Shown here: positions 14,393-22,914 of the stretch, piece after piece
Numbering within the stretch: the first letter of the stretch is position 1
How the letters are laid out: each line of letters opens with the position of its first letter
Origin: Bacteroidaceae bacterium
GTDB lineage: Bacteria > Bacteroidota > Bacteroidia > Bacteroidales > Bacteroidaceae
NCBI GenBank assembly: GCA_017540585.1
Contig: JAFYAT010000072.1
Location: forward strand, 1 to 38,562
Length of the DNA stretch: 38,562 nt
Reading direction: 5' to 3'
Notes under the pieces: model-generated
What the model saw: the letters and a program-made list of their open reading frames with translations, nothing else
The model's database searches: none
What the model was told of the DNA's origin: nothing
Program-made: the position numbers and the translations under genes

Positions 14393-15724
14393 ATGATACA
14401 TAATCCAGCGATTGAGTGCATGGACCGTGAGTCTATGCGTAAGCTCCAGAGTGAGCGATTGATTAAGACAGTAAAGACTTGCTACGAGAAGGTGCCATTC
14501 TACCGTAAGAAGATGGACGAACTCGGAGTGAAGCCAGAAGACATAAAGAGTATTGACGACATCACAAAGTTGCCATTCACCACTAAGCATGACTTGCGTG
14601 ACGAATATCCATTCGGCTTGCAGGCTGTACCACAGGAGGAGATTGTACGTATCCATGCTTCATCAGGTACTACTGGTAAGCCTGTTGTGGGTACTTACAC
14701 CAAGAATGACCTCGAAAACTGGGCTGAGGGCGTTGCACGTGTGTTTGCCGTAGGCGATGTAGGTCCAGGTGATGTTGTACAGATAGCATACGGTTACGGA
14801 CTCTTTACAGGAGGACTTGGTGCTCATGATGGAGCTGCAAAGCGTGGTGCTGTTCAGTTGCCTATCTCGGCAGGTAACTCTGAGAAACAGATTATGCTTA
14901 TGCAGGACTTCAAGACGGCTGCCATCTGTTGTACTCCTTCGTATGCTCTTCACCTTGCTGAGGTGGCTGAGCGTAATGGTATCAAGCCGGGTGACTTGAA
15001 CCTGCGTGTGGGATTCTTCGGAGCTGAGCCTTGGACATGGGGCATACGTCGTGAGATTGAGCAGAAGCTTGGCATCAAGGCTATAGATATATACGGATTG
15101 ACAGAGATGTCGGGTCCTGGTGTTGGTGGTGAGTGCGAGTATCAGGACGGTACTCACGTGTGGGAGGATATGTTCTACCCAGAAATCATCAACCCGGAGA
15201 CACTCGAACCTGTTGCTCCGGGCGAGCAAGGCGAGCTTGTGTTCACATCGCTCACTAAGGAGGCTATGCCAATCTTGCGTTACCGTACTCGTGACCTTAC
15301 TCACCTCATCTACGAGAAGTGTAAGTGTGGACGTACAGCCGTTCGTATCGGTAAGATTCTCGGTCGTTCAGACGATATGCTCATCATACGTGGTGTGAAT
15401 GTATTCCCAAGTCAGATAGAGACTGTACTCACAGAGTTCCCAGCATTCACTCCTCAGTATTTCATCACGGTTGACCGTAAGCACAACGAGGACACATTTG
15501 ACCTCGACGTTGAGCTTCGTGAGGAATACTTCTCGCCAAACCCAGCCAAGCAGATGCCGTTCATCAAGCCTCTCTACGACCGCATCGTGTCACTCGTTGG
15601 TATCAAGCCAAACATCCACATCAAGGAACCTGGCAATATCGAGCGTTCAATTGGCAAGGCTAAGCACGTCAAGGATCTTCGTGACTTCAGCAACTGGCAG
15701 GAAGGCTCTCCAAAGAAGAATTAA
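14393..15724 (+). CDS. paaK: Phenylacetate-CoA ligase
   Basis: This AMP-forming ligase interconverts aryl-acetate and aryl-acetyl-CoA. The 443-residue length is normal for PaaK. The ATP-binding P-loop SSGTTGKP is at 90-97; YGLTEMSGPGV and later LRYRTRDLTHL and GRSDDMLIIRGVNVFPSQIE are the adenylation core and hinge of the family. A KCKCG pair of cysteines lies before the hinge. In many Bacteroidales genomes it follows iorAB, and the context suggests work on phenylacetate or indoleacetate. The direction in the cell (activation, or energy-yielding release) is not determinable from sequence. Confidence 0.93.
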   Translation: MIHNPAIECMDRESMRKLQSERLIKTVKTCYEKVPFYRKKMDELGVKPEDIKSIDDITKLPFTTKHDLRDEYPFGLQAVPQEEIVRIHASSGTTGKPVVGTYTKNDLENWAEGVARVFAVGDVGPGDVVQIAYGYGLFTGGLGAHDGAAKRGAVQLPISAGNSEKQIMLMQDFKTAAICCTPSYALHLAEVAERNGIKPGDLNLRVGFFGAEPWTWGIRREIEQKLGIKAIDIYGLTEMSGPGVGGECEYQDGTHVWEDMFYPEIINPETLEPVAPGEQGELVFTSLTKEAMPILRYRTRDLTHLIYEKCKCGRTAVRIGKILGRSDDMLIIRGVNVFPSQIETVLTEFPAFTPQYFITVDRKHNEDTFDLDVELREEYFSPNPAKQMPFIKPLYDRIVSLVGIKPNIHIKEPGNIERSIGKAKHVKDLRDFSNWQEGSPKKN

Positions 15725-16089
15725 AAATTAAAAATTAAAAATTTTGCAGGGGCTTTGCTTTTGGTAGTAAACCGAAGCTTGGATATTTTTAACCACCAAT
15801 TACACGAATGAGCACGAACATTCAAGCTCTCTCATTTTTGCTATTACACTAAGACAACACGTGTTGTCTGCGAATGGCACGAATGCCGTCCGGATTGATT
15901 GACGGGCTAAAAAGATTCGTGATATTCGTAATTGCACGAGTAATTCTTCGTGTAAGACACATGAGTAGTCAAAGTACATTGGAAAAGTTCGTGTTAATTA
16001 GTGTAATTCGTGGTAAGAAAAATGGGGCAGGTCTTGCACTATATGCCAATAGAAAAAAAGGTTTTGGTAACAGAACAAAAACAATAATA
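15725..16089. other. Gap before aminotransferase with MITE-like element
   Basis: After a TTAAAAATTAAAAATTAAAA run comes a MITE-like element (listed separately), then a short unique leader. The downstream frame is open back to 15874, but that part reads through the element and has no aminotransferase features. I see no separate gene. Confidence 0.5.
15793..16013. repeat. MITE-like inverted-repeat element, copy 2
   Basis: The left end CCACCAATTACACGAATGAG (15793 onward) and the right end (15984-16013, read in reverse as CCACGAATTACACTAATTAA) form imperfect terminal inverted repeats of about 30 bases. The ~220-base element also holds the inner palindrome AAGACAACACGTGTTGTCT. It belongs with the elements at 175-345 and 32577-32682 through the shared CACGAATTA core, though its inner sequence differs. 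Confidence 0.5.
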
Positions 16090-17403
16090 ATGAAAATCTT
16101 TTCAGACGAATTGGTGGCAGAGGCAGCACGTGTCAATCATGTGGCTGACCTCTCCCACGCTACTATAGGTGAGACTCTTCTGGTCGCACAATATCTTGAA
16201 CAGAAGACTGGTATTCCTTTCATACGTATGGATCAGGGAAGTCCGGGGCTTCCTGCCAATAAGTATGGAATAGAGGCAGAGAAGCGTGCCCTCGACAGCG
16301 GTATTGGTAGTCAGTACCCTGCGGCAGCAGGTGTGCCTGAGCTCAAGGCTGCTGCAAGCGAGTTTGTGAAGGCGTTCATCAATGTGGATGTGTCGCCTCG
16401 TGCTTGTATTCCTACAGTAGGAAGTGTGGCTGGCAGCTTTGGCAGTTTCATAGCTTGTTGTCAGCGTGACCCAAAGAAGGACAAGGTGCTCTTTATCGAC
16501 CCTGGATTCCCAATTCAGAAGAGTCAGCTCCGCATCCTCGGCATAGAGTGGAAGGAGTTTGACATCTATCCTTATCGTGGTGAGGCTCTGCGTGCCAAAC
16601 TGGAGGAGGAACTCAAAGATGGCGATGTGGCTGCCATCGTGTATAGCAATCCTAATAATCCTGCATGGATTTCGCTTGAGGAAGATGAGTTAAAGATTAT
16701 TGGTGACCTCGCCACAAAGCATGATGTCATCATCATGGAAGACTTGGCATATTTTGCCATGGACAATCGTCGTGACCTCTCACATCCATACGTCGAACCG
16801 TATGTGCGCACCGTAGCACGTTATACGGACAACTATATTCTGATGCTCTCAAGCTCCAAGATATTCTCATACGCAGGACAGCGCATGGCACTTGTGTGCA
16901 TAAGCGACAAACTCTTCGACCGTCAGTTTCCTGCACTTGCTGAGCGTTATCATGACACTGGTGTGTTTGGTCCTACGTTCATAGCAAGTATTCAGTACAT
17001 GATAACATCTGGTTGTACTGCCACTACTCAGTATGGATATGCTGAGATGCTCCGTCTTTCATGTGAGGGCAAGATAAACTTTGTTGAGGACACCAAGGAG
17101 TATGCTGTGCGTGCTCAGAAGATGAAGAAAATATTCTGCGACAACGGTTTTACCATCACTTATCCAAAGGATGTGAATGAGCCAATAGGTGATGGCTTCT
17201 TCTTCTCTCTCTCGTTCCCTGGCTTGACTGGTGGCGAATTGGCTTCAGAACTTATCCATTATGGCGTGTCAAGTATCAACCTTGACACGACGGGTAGTCT
17301 TCAGCCGGGAGTGCGTGCCTGCACTTCCCGCATGCGTGACGAGCTCTATCCTGTACTCGAGGAGCGCATGAGGGCGTTCAAGGAAGACCACGGCACGAAA
17401 TGA
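16090..17403 (+). CDS. PLP-dependent class I/II aminotransferase
   Basis: This 437-residue fold-type I aminotransferase has NPNNPAW (187-193), the cofactor Asp in EDLAYF (217-222), the Schiff-base lysine in SSSKIFSYAGQR (Lys257) and a final RACTSRMRDE with the substrate-carboxylate arginine. The ATG at 16090 gives the normal start; the frame upstream of it is repeat DNA. Its place after iorAB and paaK suggests that it makes or uses aromatic 2-oxoacids, giving a route from aromatic amino acid to aryl-pyruvate, aryl-acetyl-CoA and aryl-acetate. The substrate is inferred from neighbours only. Confidence 0.88.
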   Translation: MKIFSDELVAEAARVNHVADLSHATIGETLLVAQYLEQKTGIPFIRMDQGSPGLPANKYGIEAEKRALDSGIGSQYPAAAGVPELKAAASEFVKAFINVDVSPRACIPTVGSVAGSFGSFIACCQRDPKKDKVLFIDPGFPIQKSQLRILGIEWKEFDIYPYRGEALRAKLEEELKDGDVAAIVYSNPNNPAWISLEEDELKIIGDLATKHDVIIMEDLAYFAMDNRRDLSHPYVEPYVRTVARYTDNYILMLSSSKIFSYAGQRMALVCISDKLFDRQFPALAERYHDTGVFGPTFIASIQYMITSGCTATTQYGYAEMLRLSCEGKINFVEDTKEYAVRAQKMKKIFCDNGFTITYPKDVNEPIGDGFFFSLSFPGLTGGELASELIHYGVSSINLDTTGSLQPGVRACTSRMRDELYPVLEERMRAFKEDHGTK

Positions 17404-17487
17404 GGAATCATTTCGTGAGTTAAAAGTTAAGAGTTAAAAGTTAATAGTTGAGTTGTAAGTTATGAGTTATAAGTTTGGTTACGGCTC

Positions 17488-17871
17488 ATGAGTTTTTTAA
17501 ATAACGATAATCTCGTAACAATCATCATGCTTATTATATTCTTAATACTGCTATTTTTGTCGCTATGTGTCTTTCTGCTGGTTATGAACTATAAGCAATA
17601 TAATAAAATGCCAAATGGTTGCAAGCAGAAAGGTAACTGCTTAATCTGGTGTACAGTGTTGTCTTCTCCGATAGCAATTTATCCAGGTATGTTGCCAACA
17701 AGTATTATGTTATTCGATGCTCCAGGCTCGGAAGACATGCTATTATCTTGGTTTTTGTTTTTTACTTTCACGACTTATCCAGCGTTCTTGCTTTTAGCAG
17801 ATTTGCTTGTTATTTATTTGTTCCGCCGTTCTTTTGAAAAGGAACAGCAGAATATGACAACGTCCATATAA
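17488..17871 (+). CDS. Small membrane protein (127 aa), unknown
   Basis: This 127-residue protein has three likely membrane helices: about 9-33 (very rich in Ile/Leu), about 52-75 and about 85-112. A short polar loop carries Cys-Lys-Gln-Lys-Gly-Asn-Cys near 45-51. The C-terminus is charged (FRRSFEKEQQN). I recognise no family. It follows an AGTTAAAAGTTA repeat run and ends at a strong bidirectional terminator. Confidence 0.6.
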   Translation: MSFLNNDNLVTIIMLIIFLILLFLSLCVFLLVMNYKQYNKMPNGCKQKGNCLIWCTVLSSPIAIYPGMLPTSIMLFDAPGSEDMLLSWFLFFTFTTYPAFLLLADLLVIYLFRRSFEKEQQNMTTSI

Positions 17872-17914
17872 AAAAGCAGAAACACGTCTGTATTTAGATG
17901 TGTTTCTGCTTTTT
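17871..17914. terminator. Bidirectional hairpin terminator
   Basis: AAAAAGCAGAAACAC pairs with GTGTTTCTGCTTTTT across a 14-base loop. Flanking A and T runs let it serve both the plus-strand membrane protein gene and the convergent DUF3791 gene. Confidence 0.8.
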
Positions 17915-17915
17915 G

Positions 17916-18116
17916 TTATGATGCGATTTCTGTCTTGATATCGTTGACGATGTATGTGTCTGACATAAGTTGATAGCCATATTTAGGGTCGTGAAGTTGT
18001 TTACCAACTGTAGAGCGGTAGAATATCAATAATGCCTTATGGGGTGAAATCTGAAGCTCTTCTGCCAGTTGCATGACAATACGCATCATCTTTCTGTGGA
18101 GTATATATTCTTTCAT
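17916..18116 (-). CDS. DUF3791-like small protein, third gene of cassette
   Basis: From the ATG at 18116 this is a 66-residue helical protein beginning MKEYILHRKMMRIVMQLAEE and ending with DTYIVNDIKTEIAS. It fits the DUF3791 pattern of an N-terminal helix, a Leu-Ile-Ser-Pro-type turn with a Lys-Ala segment, and a final VxDIxxEI. The frame is open 25 codons further upstream, but that part overlaps the DUF3990 gene. DUF3791 genes commonly adjoin DUF3990 genes, which suggests an antitoxin or partner role. It is 11 bases from the DUF3990 stop and in the same operon. Confidence 0.75.
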   Translation of the reverse strand: MKEYILHRKMMRIVMQLAEELQISPHKALLIFYRSTVGKQLHDPKYGYQLMSDTYIVNDIKTEIAS

Positions 18117-18127
18117 AATTGTGGTGC

Positions 18128-18631
18128 TTAGAGTGTTACTGACTTGAGAAATTGGAGATACTTGTCTATAATAGCCTGATTGCTTATACATACTTGGTGG
18201 TGAAGGGCTTCGTTTACCAGTTTGTCTAAGGCTTGTTGTGCGTTGATGAAACCATCCACGTATGCGTCAACGGTTGATATCACACTATCGTTGGCAATAC
18301 CTCCTTCTATCCAGTCATATTCTGTCCATAATTTTTGCCCCTTGCGGTTTGCAGAAATGAAGTCAAGCCATTCTATGCTGTAGTCATCAAATATAAGTTT
18401 ATGATAATTGTTGTCGGCAATAAATGATTCCATATCAAAGGTGTAGGAGTTAAGAATCGCAATTCCGTTTTTCTTTCTGCTTGCTTTTGTCTTTGCCCAA
18501 CTCTCTGCCTGCTCCTTGTCTTTGGTCAAATAGAATCCTGAACCAAAATCAAGTTCTGGTCTTCCTACGTGTGTCAGAGGTTCTTTTACTTCTGTCACAG
18601 CCCCATGATATAGAATAATACTATTGCTCAT
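18128..18631 (-). CDS. DUF3990 protein, ADP-ribosyltransferase-like putative toxin
   Basis: The 167-residue protein begins MSNSIILYHGAVTEVKEP, followed by LDFGSGFYLTKDKEQAESWA, the usual DUF3990 layout. LYHG is the first NAD-binding beta strand and FGxGFYLT the second conserved strand of the ADP-ribosyltransferase fold. The C-terminal half (DYSIEWLDFISANRK, YDWIEGGIANDSV, FINAQQALDKL) also matches the family. The likely activity is transfer of ADP-ribose to a cell target, as in DarT/ParT-like toxins, but the catalytic triad is not fully assignable by eye. It lies between two DUF3791-like genes, overlapping the first by 11 bases. Confidence 0.78.
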   Translation of the reverse strand: MSNSIILYHGAVTEVKEPLTHVGRPELDFGSGFYLTKDKEQAESWAKTKASRKKNGIAILNSYTFDMESFIADNNYHKLIFDDYSIEWLDFISANRKGQKLWTEYDWIEGGIANDSVISTVDAYVDGFINAQQALDKLVNEALHHQVCISNQAIIDKYLQFLKSVTL

Positions 18632-18857
18632 TTTCCCAGTTTAATAGTGTTTCGATGATGTCGTCTGCAACATAGTCGGCACTTTGAGTGTGGAGTGTGT
18701 CGTAATGCTTGAACAGACGTCCTTCTATGAGTCCTTGCATTTCCAATCGTTCTGCAAGTTCGCTCGGAGAGATATCCATCTTTTTTGCAGCTGTCTCTAT
18801 TGCAATTATAGCAAACTGCATGCGGTCACTCTCTGGTGTGCGTGGTAGTCCTTCCAT
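18621..18857 (-). CDS. DUF3791-like small protein, first gene of cassette
   Basis: From the ATG at 18857 this protein has 78 residues and begins MEGLPRTPESDRMQFAIIAI. It continues with a helix, MDISPSELAERLEMQGLI and a C-terminal ADYVADDIIETLLNWE. The pattern resembles DUF3791 proteins and the second small gene of this operon. I reject the in-frame ATG at 18911 because it would lie over the probable promoter region. It precedes and overlaps the DUF3990 gene, an order expected of an antitoxin that must be made first. Confidence 0.72.
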   Translation of the reverse strand: MEGLPRTPESDRMQFAIIAIETAAKKMDISPSELAERLEMQGLIEGRLFKHYDTLHTQSADYVADDIIETLLNWENEQ

Positions 18858-18940
18858 TGTCTTGTTTTTAGAAAGTGAAAACTGATACTCATTTCTTTTG
18901 CAAAGAAACACATTTATAATGAATTGACCAAGAAGAAAAA

Positions 18941-18973
18941 GCGGAAAAAGAATCTTTGTGAATCTTTTTCCGC
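18941..18973. terminator. Hairpin terminator after outer-membrane barrel gene
   Basis: GCGGAAAAAGA (18941-18951) pairs with TCTTTTTCCGC (18963-18973). On the minus strand it lies just beyond the stop codon of the barrel gene at 18988. Confidence 0.7.
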
Positions 18974-18987
18974 CTCATTCCGTTTGT

Positions 18988-21117
18988 TTAGAATCTGTAG
19001 CTTACGCCAACGAGGACTTGGCTGTTGTGGTAGTCTGTTGTTGTATGTGACTTGGATGTGCTTCCACCTGAATAAGAGTCTGGTTTGGTTGTATGAGTAT
19101 ATGAAACGACTCTATTGTTATGGATGGCATTCTGCCAGTTTGCATATATTTCAAAGTTCTTCCATTGCTTTGAAAGCAGGAAATTACATGACCATGTTTC
19201 CCTTGGGTCGTAATCCTCTTTGCTATATTCCGTTTCTACATTTGTACATTGACGTGAGTAAGATGCAGTTGCTGAAGCCTTGATGTTATATGGAAGATTC
19301 ACTATTGGCTTGATTGTTATGTACCAGTAATTATTTTTTGAGAGTTCTGAATCTATTTTATAATATTCAGCATTAGCCATGATGTTCAGTATTCCGAATG
19401 TACCGAAAGCTTTGGCTCCAACAGTATAATACTTTGTGTCAAATTCGTAATCTGATGCTTCTGGACTTGAGGTAGTGCCAGTTAGGCCGTTGACAATTTC
19501 TATGGTTGCATTCTGTTCGTATGTGTATTTACGATACGAAGCATTAAGGCTTGCGCTTATCTTTGGACCGGAGAAAGTATAGTCAAAATTTAAGAGTTTT
19601 TTTGTTTCCTTGGTTTCCTTGAAAGTGCATTGTGGTTTACTATAAATAAGTGTTGTGCCTCGTTCTATACTTGTATTGTAGTCAGCATCACGCGTGTATG
19701 AAAGCATGAACTGATGATTGCCACCAGGTGTATAGATGATGCTTGCATTTGTTGCGCTAAGAACCTTGTCACCGCTATAGTCCTTTGTGATGTTTTTCCA
19801 GTCTTCTGGACTAAATGGTGAAATTCCGAATCCTTCAACTGTACTTTTGTCGTATCTGTATATGAGTCGTTCACCTAAGTTGAATGACCATTTATCTTGC
19901 TTATAGCTTGCAAGTGCGTATGGCATGATATGGAGATTATCCATGTCTAAGCTTTCGTACGAACTTTCTGAAAAATCTGTATTTTGCCATTTGAAATACA
20001 TACCAGTCTTGAGCGAGAGGTTATCCGTAGCCTTTATGTTGGCAAAAGCATCGAGCCTTGTCTTATAGTTCTTTGTCTCTGTGTCGAGAGGTGTTTTATA
20101 TGCAGAGTAATGGTCTATGCCGTCTATTATTTCTGCTTTGTCATACAGGTTTGCAATCTTTTCTGTTGAGTTGTAAATGTCGAATAGAGCTTTGTTAGAA
20201 CAATACAAAGTATAACCTTCTGTCATGCTATTGTCGTTATATTTGCTGTATTCCTCGCTGAGGATTGCAGCAAGGGTAGTCTTCTCGTTGAGGATATGTC
20301 TGAAATCAGCGGAAGCGAACAAGGTGTTGTTCTTGTTTTCAGATGTTCCGATGCGGTATTCTGTTTCGTATTGCTCGCTGTAATTTGAATTGGAATTGTC
20401 ATACTCTTTTCTATAGTAGAATTTGTCTTGGTATGTATCGGAATTATTGCGTTTCCAGCGGTCATAGATGTGGAATGTAAGCGTGTTCCTCTCATCCTTG
20501 TATCTTAAACCGAAGTCTGCTATGTAGGCATGGTCCTTATCTTCTGCGTTTCGATTGCTTGTACTCTCTTGTATGTTTGTACCAAGGGAATTATACCGAT
20601 TGTATGTTGATTCTGCGTATGCGAATGCGTCATTCTTGCTCTTGTTTATGTCGCCCTTGACATTTGCCCATATAGTCAACTTGTCATTCTTGTTTGTGAG
20701 GTTGAACCAAGGTGCATAGTTGGCACGTGTGTCCATGTAGAGTGTTGCGTGTCCGTGTGTTCCATCTTCGGCATCCTCGAGAATGATGTTGAGGCATCCT
20801 TTGCTGCCGATAAATGCTCCGTTATGGTTGTCGGTAATGTACTCTATGCGTTCCACTTGACTTACGTGGGTGAGTTTAAGGAACTCTGTCTCGTTGCACT
20901 CTACTCCGTTGACCATGAGATCATAGTCTGAGTATGAGCCGAGGACATCTGCCAGCGTTGCGTTAGGTGCATAGCCCATGCGGTCAAGATAGTATGTCTT
21001 GACGTTGGCTGTGAGTTCTACCATTGGTTTGTCGTCGCTTGATGCTTTCTGGGCGAAAACGTGAGTCGTACCTGTAAGGAGCAGGACGGCTGCAAGGGAT
21101 AATCCGTGGAGTTTCAT
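18988..21117 (-). CDS. Outer-membrane beta-barrel protein with TonB-type plug
   Basis: This 709-residue protein has a signal peptide (MKLHGLSLAAVLLLTGTTHV, cut after FAQ). A short plug-like segment follows (about 36-125: TYYLDRMGYAPNATLADVLG, VNGVECNETEFLKL, VERIEYITD, KGCLNIIL), then alternating strands to a C-terminal aromatic residue (GVSYRF) as in outer-membrane barrels. It lacks the N-terminal carboxypeptidase-regulatory-like domain of SusC-type receptors and has no SusD partner beside it, so the substrate is unknown. It has its own promoter box and terminator and appears monocistronic. Confidence 0.82.
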   Translation of the reverse strand: MKLHGLSLAAVLLLTGTTHVFAQKASSDDKPMVELTANVKTYYLDRMGYAPNATLADVLGSYSDYDLMVNGVECNETEFLKLTHVSQVERIEYITDNHNGAFIGSKGCLNIILEDAEDGTHGHATLYMDTRANYAPWFNLTNKNDKLTIWANVKGDINKSKNDAFAYAESTYNRYNSLGTNIQESTSNRNAEDKDHAYIADFGLRYKDERNTLTFHIYDRWKRNNSDTYQDKFYYRKEYDNSNSNYSEQYETEYRIGTSENKNNTLFASADFRHILNEKTTLAAILSEEYSKYNDNSMTEGYTLYCSNKALFDIYNSTEKIANLYDKAEIIDGIDHYSAYKTPLDTETKNYKTRLDAFANIKATDNLSLKTGMYFKWQNTDFSESSYESLDMDNLHIMPYALASYKQDKWSFNLGERLIYRYDKSTVEGFGISPFSPEDWKNITKDYSGDKVLSATNASIIYTPGGNHQFMLSYTRDADYNTSIERGTTLIYSKPQCTFKETKETKKLLNFDYTFSGPKISASLNASYRKYTYEQNATIEIVNGLTGTTSSPEASDYEFDTKYYTVGAKAFGTFGILNIMANAEYYKIDSELSKNNYWYITIKPIVNLPYNIKASATASYSRQCTNVETEYSKEDYDPRETWSCNFLLSKQWKNFEIYANWQNAIHNNRVVSYTHTTKPDSYSGGSTSKSHTTTDYHNSQVLVGVSYRF

Positions 21118-21206
21118 TTCGTTCTTAGGATTAGTTTTGATTGTTTATATGTTATTGTTTCTTTATTGTGTCGGGTACACAGAGGCAATCTGTGTTGTTG
21201 ACTTTG

Positions 21207-21214
21207 CAAAGATA
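21207..21214 (-). promoter_or_regulatory. Minus-7 promoter box of barrel gene
   Basis: On the minus strand TATCTTTG followed by CAAAG matches TAnnTTTG. It would give a leader of roughly 80 bases before the barrel ATG. The gap 21118-21421 otherwise holds only AT-rich DNA and the 53-base palindrome. Confidence 0.5.
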
Positions 21215-21346
21215 ATGCTTTTTCCTTTTCGTTGTGCTAAAAAGTGAAGGGTAATTGTCTTTTTTGTTAAAAATATCGTCAAATAAATCGCGTCTAACTT
21301 TTTGTATTATGGTGTTATTTCCTATCAAGAATATCGTTTTGTACCA

Positions 21347-21399
21347 ATTATTTTTCCTCCGTAAGTGGTCTTAAAAATGAGCTACGGAGGAAAAATAAT
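21347..21399. repeat. 53-base palindrome downstream of ATPase gene
   Basis: ATTATTTTTCCTCCGTAA (21347-21364) and its complement CTACGGAGGAAAAATAAT (21382-21399, one mismatch) enclose the loop GTGGTCTTAAAAATGAG. A unit almost identical in sequence, length and orientation lies at 22984-23036, on the other side of the ATPase gene. Confidence 0.85.
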
Positions 21400-21421
21400 G
21401 TGGTGCTAAAGTCTGTACATG

Positions 21422-22867
21422 TTATTCAAATAAATCATTTAGAGTAACTTCGAGATGATAGTTGCTCGAATAAGTGTTCTTTTTTAATCCGAATGAAGTG
21501 ACGAAAACAACGGGTAGGGCATCTGTGGTTCCTGTATGATGGCGGAATGTGTCAATACGTTCGTGAAGATGACGGTCGTAACTTTCCGTTATCACATATT
21601 CGCCCTTTGAGTATTTCATTTCGCATACGTTTATGGTATGGTCGGCTCTTTCGAGTAAAAGGTCAATCTGAGTACCTTTCCATGAAGTACCGTCCTTGTC
21701 AATCAACGGCTTTGTCTGCCAACTGCATGCGTTGGTGAGTATTCCATTGATACCTAACTTCTGCTTTATTTGTGTGATATGGTGCATACAGAGCATCTCG
21801 AAGGCATATCCTGCCCACGTGTCGTGAGAGTGGTCATCTATGTTGCTCCAATAATGTTCGTCCTGACTGTTTCCTGCTTTTACGAATCGAAGATAATAGA
21901 GTGTGTACAAGTCCGTTAACTGGTACATCATCTCTCGTTCCTTCTTGCCGTATGCTGAATACATCCGTATGAAATCGCATTTTTGCAGGTTCTTGAGTGC
22001 TGTTGTGAGTTCGCCTCCTTCTTTCAGCTTTAGAGCCTCCTTTATTTCTGCACGTGTTACTCCTTTGACTTTCTTGGCTATTGTTTCCACTATGTTTCTA
22101 TATAGCGTGGCTTCCTTAAAGAGGGTGCGGAAAAGAAAATCGTATTCTGCCTTTAGTGGTGCTCCTTGAGCATAGAAGAGGCGGTCAATATTGATGACAA
22201 GAGGAAGGGTCGGGTCGAGCATATCGAGATAATAAGGAATTCCTCCGAGTATCATGTATGTCTCGGCTATCTGCGGACGTGCCCATTGAATACCTCTGTG
22301 TTTCAGATATTTCTGTGTCTCTCCAAGTGTGAATGGTGCAAGGTAAATGGCGCGGTTGTTGCGTCCGTAGAATCCTCCTTTGTCTCCTACAAACTTATCG
22401 AGCATCCATGTTGTTGCGCTTCCGCACACTATGACTTTCATACCGTTGGCAGTAGAAGCCCATGCGTTCCAAAACTGGCTGAAAGCTGCAAGAAAGTTTG
22501 ACTTCTGGTTGTCCATCCATGGAATCTCGTCAAGGAATACTACAATCTTCTTCTTCTTAAGCGTTTTTAGGTAATCCTTGAGTGCTGTGAATGCCTCAAA
22601 CCATGTCTTGAATCGCTGTGGTGGAGTACAGCTGTATTCTGCTAATGCTTGTGCAAATAGTGTGAGTTGTATGAGCGTTGCGGTTTGGTAACTACCCGTG
22701 AAGGCAAAGTCAAATTTCTCGTCAAAGAATTTCTTGACGAGGAATGTCTTGCCTACACGCCTTCTGCCGTATATTGCCACGAGTTGTGGCTCCTTACGTT
22801 TTTCTATTTGCTCGAGCAGATGTACTTCGTATTGTCTGCCGATTATAGTTGATGCACTCATATTCAT
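21422..22867 (-). CDS. AAA ATPase with C-terminal nuclease-like (DUF234-type) domain
   Basis: From the ATG at 22867 this protein has 481 residues. It has Walker A GRRRVGKT (about 34-41), Walker B IVVFLDEIPWMD with Asp113-Glu114, and a sensor-like VCGSATTWM. A winged-helix-like middle follows (VTRAEIKEALKLKEGGELTT). The C-terminal domain carries QIDLLLERA and CEMKYSKGEY, i.e. Asp...Glu-X-Lys as in PD-(D/E)xK nucleases. This matches the ATPase_2/DUF234 family, abundant in Bacteroidales and archaea and of unclear role. I chose 22867 because a perfect promoter ends 15 bases upstream; the ATG at 22861 is equally possible. The unit is bracketed by matching 53-base palindromes, suggesting movement as a cassette. 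Confidence 0.85.
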   Translation of the reverse strand: MNMSASTIIGRQYEVHLLEQIEKRKEPQLVAIYGRRRVGKTFLVKKFFDEKFDFAFTGSYQTATLIQLTLFAQALAEYSCTPPQRFKTWFEAFTALKDYLKTLKKKKIVVFLDEIPWMDNQKSNFLAAFSQFWNAWASTANGMKVIVCGSATTWMLDKFVGDKGGFYGRNNRAIYLAPFTLGETQKYLKHRGIQWARPQIAETYMILGGIPYYLDMLDPTLPLVINIDRLFYAQGAPLKAEYDFLFRTLFKEATLYRNIVETIAKKVKGVTRAEIKEALKLKEGGELTTALKNLQKCDFIRMYSAYGKKEREMMYQLTDLYTLYYLRFVKAGNSQDEHYWSNIDDHSHDTWAGYAFEMLCMHHITQIKQKLGINGILTNACSWQTKPLIDKDGTSWKGTQIDLLLERADHTINVCEMKYSKGEYVITESYDRHLHERIDTFRHHTGTTDALPVVFVTSFGLKKNTYSSNYHLEVTLNDLFE

Positions 22868-22881
22868 ATTGTTTTGTGCTG

Positions 22882-22913
22882 CAAAAGTAATCATAATTGA
22901 TTGAATAAACAAA
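22882..22913 (-). promoter_or_regulatory. Promoter of ATPase gene, abutting palindromes
   Basis: On the minus strand TTTG (22913-22910), 20 bases, then TACTTTTG (22889-22882) match the Bacteroidetes consensus fully. The upstream box touches the first palindrome arm at 22914, so the repeat array sits exactly where upstream control elements would lie. Transcription would start only about 10 bases before the ATG. Confidence 0.65.
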
Positions 22914-22914
22914 G

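Noticed and set aside
15874-16089. 72-codon upstream extension of the aminotransferase
   Set aside because: The extension is read from the MITE-like element and does not resemble aminotransferases; the ATG at 16090 gives the normal start.
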